Origin: Larkinella soli
GTDB lineage: Bacteria; Bacteroidota; Bacteroidia; Cytophagales; Spirosomataceae
Reading direction: 5' to 3'
DNA length: 64,000 nt
Assembly: GCF_003703975.1 (NCBI RefSeq)
Contig: NZ_QTJY01000004.1
Coordinates: 1 to 64,000 of the forward strand
Made by a program: the position numbers and the translations under genes. The notes below the pieces were generated by a model that did no database searches, was not told where the DNA came from, and saw only the letters and a program-made list of their open reading frames with translations. Position 1 is the first letter of the stretch; the number at the start of each line of letters is the position of its first letter. Below are positions 16,514 to 22,880 of this stretch, in pieces.

Positions 16514-19500
16514 TCAGCCCAGCATCTGACTCAGAATTTCGTTCATCTCATCGACCGTATCCACCTCCTGTCGCGTCAGCACGAGCTTGCCCTTCAGGTC
16601 CTTCAATGAGCATTTGGCCGGATTTTTCTTCACGTAATCAATTACTTTGCCAAACTGGCCGGAATTAAAGAATTCGTCATTCCCAGAAGAAACGAACGTT
16701 CCCTTCAGGATATTATTCTTCAGCGTCAATTTTTCGAGTTGTAAACGCTCTGCTTTCCAGCGGACAGTCACCAGTTTGATCAGGTTTTCGACTTCTTCGG
16801 GAAGCGGCCCGAACCGATCGACCATTCCCCGCCGGAACGTCTCCAGTTCCTGCTCGGTCCGGATGTTGTCCAGCTGATTATACAACGACAGCCTTTCGGA
16901 AATGTTGGCTACATACGCTTCCGGAATCAGCACCTGCAGATCGGTCTCGATCAGCGTGTCCGGCAACTGAAGACTGCGGACGGCGTCCTCGTCGGGCATG
17001 AAGAGATTTTTGAACTCGGTTTCCTTCAGTTCCTGGACGGCTTCGTCCAGAATCCGGTGGTACATTTCAAAACCGAGATCGTTGATAAAACCGCTCTGTT
17101 CGGCCCCCAGCAGGTTGCCCGCGCCCCGGATGTCGAGGTCGCGCATGGCGATCTTGAAGCCTTCGCCCAGTTCGGAAAAGTCTTCCAGCGTTTGCAGGCG
17201 CTTGCGGGCGTCGGTCGTGATGTTCGAAACCGGCGGGGTCAGCAGATAACAGAAGGCTTTTTTGTTGGACCGCCCTACCCGACCGCGCATCTGGTGCAGG
17301 TCCGACAGCCCGAACATATGCGCCTGGTGAATGATGATCGTATTGGCGTTCGGAATATCCAGGCCGGATTCGATGATGTTGGTCGAAACCAGCACGTCGT
17401 AATCACCCTCGATGTATTTGGTCATGACCCGTTCCAGCCGCTCCCCTTCCATCTGCCCGTGGGCGACCGTCACGCGGGCGTCCGGAACCAGCCGGATGAT
17501 CAGGTTGGCCAGAGATTCGATGTCGTTGACCCGGTTATGCACGAAAAACACCTGACCTCCGCGCCGGATTTCGTAGCTGACGGCGTCGCGGATCAGGGCC
17601 TCGTTAAATACGTGGACCTCCGTCGTTACCGGCTGGCGGTTCGGCGGGGGCGTGGCGATCACGGAGAGGTCGCGGGCGCCCATGAGCGAGAAGTGCAGCG
17701 TGCGCGGGATGGGTGTTGCCGTCAGGGTCAGCACGTCCACGTTGAAGCGCATTTCCTTCAGCCGTTCCTTCGTTTTTACCCCGAACTTCTGCTCTTCATC
17801 CACCACCAGCAGCCCCAGGTCCTTGAACTTGACGTCTTTGTTCACGATCCGGTGCGTCCCGATCAGAATGCCGGTTTCACCCGACTCCACCCGCCTGAGC
17901 GTCTCTTTGATCTGGGCCGTCGAGCGGAACCGGTTGATGTATTCGACCTTGACCGGGAAATTGGCCAGCCGCTCGGAAAACGTATGAAAATGCTGCATCG
18001 CCAGGATCGTGGTCGGGACCAGAATGGCCACCTGCTTGTTGTCCGCAACGGCTTTGAAGGCCGCCCGGATGGCCACTTCCGTTTTCCCGAAACCGACGTC
18101 TCCGCACACCAGCCGGTCCATCGGGTGGGCCTGTTCCATGTCGGCCTTCACGTCCGTGGTCGCTTTAGCCTGGTCGGGCGTGTCCTCATAAATAAAGGAG
18201 GATTCCAGTTCGGCCTGAAGGAAACTGTCGTGGGAGAAGGAAAAGCCGGGCGCCTGCCGGCGTTTGGCATAGAGGGAAATCAGTTCCTTGGCAATGTCCT
18301 TGACCTGCTTCTTAACCCGCGATTTCTTCAATTCCCACTCCTGGGAGCCGAGTTTGCTCATCACGGGCGGGGTGCCCTCCTTTCCGGTATATTTGGCAAT
18401 CTTGTGCAGACTGTGAATGCTCACCAGCAGCACGTCGTTGTCGCGGTAGATCAGACGGATGGCTTCCTGCTCCCGGCCGCCGACGTCGACTTTCTCCATG
18501 CCTGCAAACCGCCCGATACCATGGTCGACGTGGGTGACGTAATCGCCGGGCTGGAGCGTCTTCAGTTCGCGGAGGGTCAGCGCCTTGGATTTCGAGAATT
18601 TATCCCGGACCCGGTATTTATAATAGCGGTCGAAAATCTGGTGGTCGGTGTAGCAGACGATCTTCAGCTGCTCGTCGACGAAGCCCTCCCGGAGGGAAAC
18701 AGGCAGCGGCTGGAACTTGACGAACGGGTCCAGTTCCTCGAAGATGGTATTCAGCCGTTCCTGCTGTTTGTAGGATTCGGCCGCAATGATGTTCGTGTAA
18801 CCTTTGCCCTGGTTTTCGCCGAGATTCTCGACCAGGCGCTTGAAATCCTTATTGAAGGAGGGCTGTGCTTTCGAGGAGTACTGCTGCGTCCGGAGGGTGG
18901 CCGGTGCGGAAGTATCCTCGCCGTTTGAATCGGCTTCCGGCCCCTTCTTTTTCGCCTTGAAGTAAAACCGCCGGCCGAATTCCACCGTCCGGAACGATTT
19001 GATCTGATTGAGCAGCCCCCGCCGGGTTTCGAACAGAGCGTTGGGATCCGACACCACCTGAATGCCTCCGCTGCCGCCCATGATGCCGGCCAGACTTTGC
19101 TCGGCTCTCTCGAAGCTTTTCTCGATGATTTCGAGCGTAAGCTCCACATCCTTGAACCAGAGCGTCGCCGTTTCGGGCAGAAACTCCAGAAAAGGCTCCC
19201 GGATTTCATGAATCAGCTTGTTCTCGATGTTGGGAATGATGCTGATGCTGTCTACAGGGTCGGTGGATAACTGCGATTCCGGGTTGAAGGTCCGAATGCT
19301 GTCGACCTCGTCTCCGAAAAGCTCGATCCGGTAGGGAAATTCGCTGGCGAAGGAGAAGACGTCGATAATGCCCCCGCGAATGGAGAACTGCCCGGCTTCG
19401 TAGACAAAGTCGGTTTTCTCGAAGTCGTAGCTGTTGAGCAGCTCGTTGATGAAGTTGGAATCGAGCCGGTCGCCGATCCGGACCGAGAGGGTATTGGCCC

Positions 19501-19927
19501 GCAGCGAGCGTTTGTTGATCACCTTCTCCGACAGCGCTTCGGGATAAGAGACGATCAGCGCCCCCGTTTTCGAAGCCGCATTCAGCTTGTTCAGGACCTC
19601 GGCCCGCATCAGCACGTTGGCGTTCTCGATTTCCTCGTACTGATACGGTTTTTTGTAGGACATCGGGAAAAACAGGACGTCCTGGCCCAGCAGGTTCTGC
19701 AGATCGTTATAAAAATAGGAGGCTTCTTCCTTGTCGCTGAGGACGAAGAGATGAGTGCCGGGATTCAGGCGATAGACGGCGGCTGCGAGAACGGCATCGA
19801 GACTGCCGGCAACTCCTTTCAACTGAATCCGGACCGGTTCTCCCCCGCTCGGCTGCTGGAACTGTTCACCAATGATCCGGATAAAGCTATCCTCGGTATA
19901 CAGGCTAAGTAATTCAGTTACTTTCAA
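16514..19927 (-). CDS. mfd: Transcription-repair coupling factor Mfd
   Basis: Mfd is an ATP-dependent DNA translocase that pushes or removes RNA polymerase stalled at lesions and recruits UvrA for repair. The 1137-residue protein shows the full order: a UvrB-like N-terminal module, the RNA-polymerase-interacting CarD/RID domain (LQPGDYVTHVDHGIGRFAGM), a SF2 helicase core with Walker A GDVGFGKTEVA and DEEQ box, the translocation motif region (HQMRGRVGRSNKKAFCYLL) and the C-terminal TRCF domain. Length is normal for the family. The gene stands alone between the GldJ-like gene and the mhq-like cluster, all on the minus strand. Confidence 0.97.
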   Translation of the reverse strand: MKVTELLSLYTEDSFIRIIGEQFQQPSGGEPVRIQLKGVAGSLDAVLAAAVYRLNPGTHLFVLSDKEEASYFYNDLQNLLGQDVLFFPMSYKKPYQYEEIENANVLMRAEVLNKLNAASKTGALIVSYPEALSEKVINKRSLRANTLSVRIGDRLDSNFINELLNSYDFEKTDFVYEAGQFSIRGGIIDVFSFASEFPYRIELFGDEVDSIRTFNPESQLSTDPVDSISIIPNIENKLIHEIREPFLEFLPETATLWFKDVELTLEIIEKSFERAEQSLAGIMGGSGGIQVVSDPNALFETRRGLLNQIKSFRTVEFGRRFYFKAKKKGPEADSNGEDTSAPATLRTQQYSSKAQPSFNKDFKRLVENLGENQGKGYTNIIAAESYKQQERLNTIFEELDPFVKFQPLPVSLREGFVDEQLKIVCYTDHQIFDRYYKYRVRDKFSKSKALTLRELKTLQPGDYVTHVDHGIGRFAGMEKVDVGGREQEAIRLIYRDNDVLLVSIHSLHKIAKYTGKEGTPPVMSKLGSQEWELKKSRVKKQVKDIAKELISLYAKRRQAPGFSFSHDSFLQAELESSFIYEDTPDQAKATTDVKADMEQAHPMDRLVCGDVGFGKTEVAIRAAFKAVADNKQVAILVPTTILAMQHFHTFSERLANFPVKVEYINRFRSTAQIKETLRRVESGETGILIGTHRIVNKDVKFKDLGLLVVDEEQKFGVKTKERLKEMRFNVDVLTLTATPIPRTLHFSLMGARDLSVIATPPPNRQPVTTEVHVFNEALIRDAVSYEIRRGGQVFFVHNRVNDIESLANLIIRLVPDARVTVAHGQMEGERLERVMTKYIEGDYDVLVSTNIIESGLDIPNANTIIIHQAHMFGLSDLHQMRGRVGRSNKKAFCYLLTPPVSNITTDARKRLQTLEDFSELGEGFKIAMRDLDIRGAGNLLGAEQSGFINDLGFEMYHRILDEAVQELKETEFKNLFMPDEDAVRSLQLPDTLIETDLQVLIPEAYVANISERLSLYNQLDNIRTEQELETFRRGMVDRFGPLPEEVENLIKLVTVRWKAERLQLEKLTLKNNILKGTFVSSGNDEFFNSGQFGKVIDYVKKNPAKCSLKDLKGKLVLTRQEVDTVDEMNEILSQMLG

Positions 19928-20074
19928 TGTAAAAGGCAGTGAATGTGTGACAATTCAGGTGTGTTCGGTGTGTATGGAAACAGGAGCAGAATAACACTAA
20001 AAGCCGCAGGGAAGGGTTTTCCATGCGGCATAGGTCAGAGAAGTAACACCCCTCCTTTTGATTTTGTTGCAAAA

Positions 20075-20512
20075 TTAAGCGATCGGCTCGTAGGCGATGC
20101 CTTCCTGATCGAACAGGGTGGTCAACTGCTGGCTCGGCTCGATCAGAATTACGAATTCGCGGGGACTTTCCGCTTCTACTTCGTCATCCACCCACTTCCA
20201 GTCCTCTGCCGTAATATCCAGTAAATTAAATACTTCCGTAATTTTGTCCCGGTTTTTTTCCTGGCTCAGAAACGCATCGGAATGGGAAATGAATAACAGG
20301 ATACGGTCTTCTTCGAGCCAGCTTAAATCGTTCAGCAGGTCATCGAGCGATTCCAGGCTATGATCGAATTCCTCCGGAAAATCCAGCGCCCGGGCGATCT
20401 GCCCGAAAAACTCCTTCATCGTCCGTGCCTTCTCCCCATCGATCTCCGCCATCCGGAAGCCGGCAAATGCCTTCAGATCTTCTTTCGATTCAATAAATTT
20501 GAAATTGGCCAT
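20075..20512 (-). CDS. Barstar-family (ribonuclease-inhibitor-like) protein
   Basis: The protein has 145 residues. The segment FFGQIARALDFPEEFDHSLESLDDLLNDLSWL matches the barstar signature, where the helix contacting the RNase active site normally sits. Barstar proteins inhibit barnase-type ribonucleases, but many genomic copies have no known toxin. No barnase-like gene is next to it. Its ATG follows directly after the TAA of the muconolactone-isomerase-like gene with no spacer, so the two are co-translated and this is the last gene of the mhq-like cluster. It is longer than classic barstar (about 90 residues), with a C-terminal extension. The link to aromatic detoxification is unexplained. 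Confidence 0.72.
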   Translation of the reverse strand: MANFKFIESKEDLKAFAGFRMAEIDGEKARTMKEFFGQIARALDFPEEFDHSLESLDDLLNDLSWLEEDRILLFISHSDAFLSQEKNRDKITEVFNLLDITAEDWKWVDDEVEAESPREFVILIEPSQQLTTLFDQEGIAYEPIA

Positions 20513-20809
20513 TTAATTCAGCGAAAATAAAGGAACCCGCAAAGAAACGACATTATTGAACATCAGTTCCGTAACGGTGGGGTCCATGTAGCTGATCAGC
20601 GGAAATTCCGAGACGATTTCCATCACTTCCACCTCCGTCTGCGCCTTGACCACGCACCACAGCCGGTGCCGGTCAATGGACAACGCATAGGAAAGAAGCT
20701 TTCCGTTCTCCATCAGTTCGTTTACTTTCAGCCGCTGGAGCGGTATTTTCATCAGGAAGTCTTCCGTCATTTCCTGCGGAAGATCGAACTCTACCATGTA
20801 CTGGCTCAT
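20513..20809 (-). CDS. Muconolactone delta-isomerase-like protein
   Basis: This 98-residue protein is a small alpha/beta ferredoxin-like fold. The pattern IPLQRLKVNELMENGKLL ... RHRLWCVVKAQTEVEVMEIVSEFPLISYMDPTVTEL aligns well by eye with the muconolactone isomerase family (LPLFPYMDIEVTPL in the classic enzyme). That enzyme isomerises muconolactone in the beta-ketoadipate pathway; catalytic activity here is not established. The gene follows the esterase after 12 bp and is contiguous with the barstar-like gene. Placement after a ring-cleaving dioxygenase and an esterase supports a role in aromatic or quinone metabolism. Confidence 0.7.
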   Translation of the reverse strand: MSQYMVEFDLPQEMTEDFLMKIPLQRLKVNELMENGKLLSYALSIDRHRLWCVVKAQTEVEVMEIVSEFPLISYMDPTVTELMFNNVVSLRVPLFSLN

Positions 20810-20821
20810 ACAAACAGAAGT

Positions 20822-21487
20822 TTATGAGTACAACTCCCGGACAGCGGCTCCTGAAGTCGGTGAACCGGCAATTAACTGATTAACAATCTTCAGCTCATCT
20901 TCGTTGACGGAATGTGGAAAATTCGGGTATAATTTCATCGTCACCTCCGCGCCCAGCGCCCGGAAGACGCCCTCCGACTCGATGACGCGTTCTTTCGGAA
21001 TGTGAGGGTCGATGTCGCTGCAGCCCAGAAAAACCGGCGTTTCCTCAAACTCCCCTTCATACAGTCTCGGCGTACCCGGCGGGCCGATCAGACCACCACT
21101 CAGGCCGAAAATCCCCCCATAGGGCATGGCATTGCGGGCCACGAACTCCAGCGCCAGACAGGCGCCCTGCGAAAAACCCAGCCAGTAGATCTGGGGCGGT
21201 TTGAAATTGTAGTCCGATTGCAGCCGGGCCCGCAGCATCGTCAGTACCTGCAGCGCCGACGACAGGTTCGGTTCATTCTCCTCGACCGGCCGCAGGAAAG
21301 AGTGCGGGTACCAGGTATTCTGGGCCGCCTGGGGAGCGACAAAGGCAAATTCGTCGTCCTCGATGTATTGGGACAGCGACAGGATGTCCTGCGCCGACCC
21401 GCCCCGGCCATGTACCATGACCATCACTTTTCCGGCTTCTTCCAGCGGTTTGCCGGCCGTAATGAAATTATTTGGGTTATGGATCAT
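20822..21487 (-). CDS. Phospholipase/carboxylesterase-type alpha/beta hydrolase (MhqD-like)
   Basis: The protein has 221 residues. The nucleophile elbow GFSQGACL holds the catalytic Ser, HGRGGSAQD is the oxyanion-hole region, and the Asp and His are probably in GCSDIDPHIP and NFPHSVNEDE. The family includes Bacillus MhqD, an esterase induced by quinones and encoded near the ring-cleaving dioxygenase MhqO. Here the same pair occurs: the MhqO-like gene is 113 bp upstream on the same strand. Substrate is unknown. A 68-bp hairpin-forming sequence separates it from the upstream gene. Confidence 0.82.
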   Translation of the reverse strand: MIHNPNNFITAGKPLEEAGKVMVMVHGRGGSAQDILSLSQYIEDDEFAFVAPQAAQNTWYPHSFLRPVEENEPNLSSALQVLTMLRARLQSDYNFKPPQIYWLGFSQGACLALEFVARNAMPYGGIFGLSGGLIGPPGTPRLYEGEFEETPVFLGCSDIDPHIPKERVIESEGVFRALGAEVTMKLYPNFPHSVNEDELKIVNQLIAGSPTSGAAVRELYS

Positions 21488-21515
21488 ATGCCTTCTATAT
21501 TAACCCCCAATCCCG

Positions 21516-21583
21516 TTTACCCCCAGCACCTGAAGGAAAGCTTAAAAGGAGAAGCAAACTCCCCTCCAGGGGCTGGGGGTAAA
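21516..21583. repeat. Inverted repeat (hairpin or MITE-like remnant) between the MhqO-like and MhqD-like genes
   Basis: Arms TTTACCCCCAGC (21516-21527) and GCTGGGGGTAAA (21572-21583) are perfect 12-bp inverted copies. Weaker complementarity continues inward (CCTGAAGG against CCTCCAGG), and a third ACCCCCA copy lies at 21502-21508. It could attenuate read-through between the two genes or be a small mobile repeat. Only a genome-wide copy count could decide. Confidence 0.5.
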
Positions 21584-21600
21584 AGAGTTTGAGTATTCCG

Positions 21601-22542
21601 TTAAAAAACTTCGATTTTCGGCAGCGCGCCCTCGATCTGCGCACGCCGGGGTTCGTACCACTGCGGTAATTTAAGTGTTTTGCCCAACTCCGCAACCGGT
21701 TCGTCGACGGCGAAGCCCGGCGGGTTGGTGGCTACTTCGAACAGAATACCGCCCGGCTCCCGAAAATAAATGCTGTGGAAATAATTTCGGTCCTGCACCG
21801 GCGTCACGTTGAAACCCGCATCCAGCAGTCGCTCGTGAATCGCCAGCTGCGTATCGTCGGTGTCGGTCGAAAAAGCAACGTGGTGGACGGAACCGGCTCC
21901 CTGGTGCGCGCGCACGTCGTTCGGGGCATGCAGGACATCCACAAAATTGCCGGGACCGCCGACGCCAGCGCTGAACCGGAACCGACCCTCTTCCTCCGCG
22001 ACGAGCGTGTGGCCCATCCAATCGGTCAGCAGTTTGACGGTATTGTCGACTTTGAATTCGTTCAGCGATACGGTATGGAAGCCCCGGACGGCATGTTCGG
22101 CCGGAACCGACCCGCCGACCCAGCCCGTCCGCCGGTCGTCATCGCTCGTCACCAGTTCAACACCCATGCCGTCCGGATCATCGAACCGCAGGTAGGTTTC
22201 GCTGAACCGCTGGTAAGGTCCGGCAAAGGGAATGTTATGCTGCCGCAGGCGGTCGATCCAGTAGTTGAGCGAAGCTGACGGGATGGAAAAAGCCGTATAG
22301 GTCAGCTGTCCCCCACCCTTCCGGCCCCGCGGCAGGCGGCTTCCGTACGGGAAGAAGGTCAGGATGGTACCCGGCGAACCCGCTTCGTCCCCATAGTAGA
22401 GGTGGTAAACATCCGGCGCGTCGAAGTTGATCGTCCGTTTGACCAGCCGCAGGCCCAGAATCCGGGTATAAAATTCGACGTTCTGCTGGGCATCGCCGGC
22501 CAGGGCAGTAACATGGTGTAAGCCATTGATGAGGGTTTCCAT
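21601..22542 (-). CDS. Ring-cleaving dioxygenase, MhqO-like (glyoxalase/VOC fold)
   Basis: The 313-residue protein consists of two vicinal-oxygen-chelate modules. The first begins LHHVTALAGDAQQNVEFYTRILGLRLVKRTINFDAPD and the second RGFHTVSLNEFKVDNTVKLL ... SVHHVAFSTDTD; the ending EPGGILFEVATNPPGF holds metal ligands. Metal-binding His and Glu residues are in the expected positions. The family includes Bacillus MhqA/E/O, hydroquinone-inducible dioxygenases. The start METLINGLHH (22542) was chosen over an in-frame Met at 22581 because the latter would begin inside the promoter. It is the first gene of a four-gene minus-strand set with esterase, isomerase-like and barstar-like proteins. Confidence 0.85.
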   Translation of the reverse strand: METLINGLHHVTALAGDAQQNVEFYTRILGLRLVKRTINFDAPDVYHLYYGDEAGSPGTILTFFPYGSRLPRGRKGGGQLTYTAFSIPSASLNYWIDRLRQHNIPFAGPYQRFSETYLRFDDPDGMGVELVTSDDDRRTGWVGGSVPAEHAVRGFHTVSLNEFKVDNTVKLLTDWMGHTLVAEEEGRFRFSAGVGGPGNFVDVLHAPNDVRAHQGAGSVHHVAFSTDTDDTQLAIHERLLDAGFNVTPVQDRNYFHSIYFREPGGILFEVATNPPGFAVDEPVAELGKTLKLPQWYEPRRAQIEGALPKIEVF

Positions 22543-22578
22543 AATCGTATCAATTTGAATGCGTGGGAAAATGTTTGG

Positions 22579-22615
22579 CAAATTTAAGTGTAATTACATT
22601 TAATGTATATACATT
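22579..22615 (-). promoter_or_regulatory. MhqO-like gene promoter with two overlapping operator-like palindromes
   Basis: The minus strand carries a perfect -7 element TAAATTTG (22586-22579), 37 bp upstream of the ATG. In the spacer lies the perfect palindrome TGTAATTACA (22589-22598). Covering the -33 position lies the perfect 14-bp palindrome AATGTATATACATT (22602-22615). This layout suits a repressor such as a MarR-type regulator blocking RNA polymerase. No regulator gene is in the window. Confidence 0.55.
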
Positions 22616-22658
22616 GAAAATAAAATTTTCGTTCAATTCTTATGGCATCAAATAATCG

Positions 22659-22666
22659 TATCTTTG
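22659..22666 (+). promoter_or_regulatory. -7 promoter element of the TPP-riboswitch transcript
   Basis: TATCTTTG is a perfect TAnnTTTG match, with a weak TTC at about -33 (22637-22639, 19-nt spacer). Transcription would begin near 22673, just before the riboswitch at 22681. This is consistent with the riboswitch leading the mRNA of the TonB receptor. Confidence 0.6.
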
Positions 22667-22680
22667 TGACCTAATCTTAT

Positions 22681-22757
22681 ACAGGGGTGCCCTAATATAA
22701 CGGGCTGAGATTATACCCATTGAACCTGATCCGGGTAATGCCGGCGAAGGGAAATGT
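22681..22757 (+). ncRNA. Thiamine pyrophosphate (TPP) riboswitch
   Basis: The sequence contains the conserved THI-box elements in order: ACAGGGGTGCCC, GGGCTGAGATTATACCC, TGAACCTGATCCGGGTAATGCCGGCG and AAGGGAAATGT. These form the P1 to P5 helices with the pyrimidine-sensing CTGAGA loop. TPP binding normally switches off genes for thiamine synthesis or uptake. It lies about 125 bp before the start of the TonB-dependent receptor, on the same strand. Confidence 0.97.
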
Positions 22758-22760
22758 ATG

Positions 22761-22815
22761 ACGGTCGGACCGCTGACGCGGGGGATAAAAATAATCCTGA
22801 CGGACCGTGTTTTTC
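22761..22815 (+). terminator. Probable riboswitch expression-platform terminator
   Basis: Just after the riboswitch, ACGGTC (22761-22766) can pair with GACCGT (22803-22808), with further partial pairing inside (GGGGAT with AATCC). GTTTTTC follows, so this is plausibly a conditional terminator formed when TPP is bound. The stem is interrupted and folding was not computed. Confidence 0.5.
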
Positions 22816-22880
22816 AATATACAACTGGATTTTAACCGAAGATAGGGTCGCCCCTTGCCTATCGTAGCCTTTTATTCATT

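Noticed and set aside
17057-18928. Open frame of 623 codons on the plus strand opposite mfd
   Set aside because: A shadow of the mfd gene in GC-rich codon usage; no recognisable domain and no start signals.
20075-20809. Barstar plus its upstream gene as a toxin-antitoxin pair
   Set aside because: The upstream gene aligns with muconolactone isomerase, not with a ribonuclease; no barnase-type catalytic pattern is visible.
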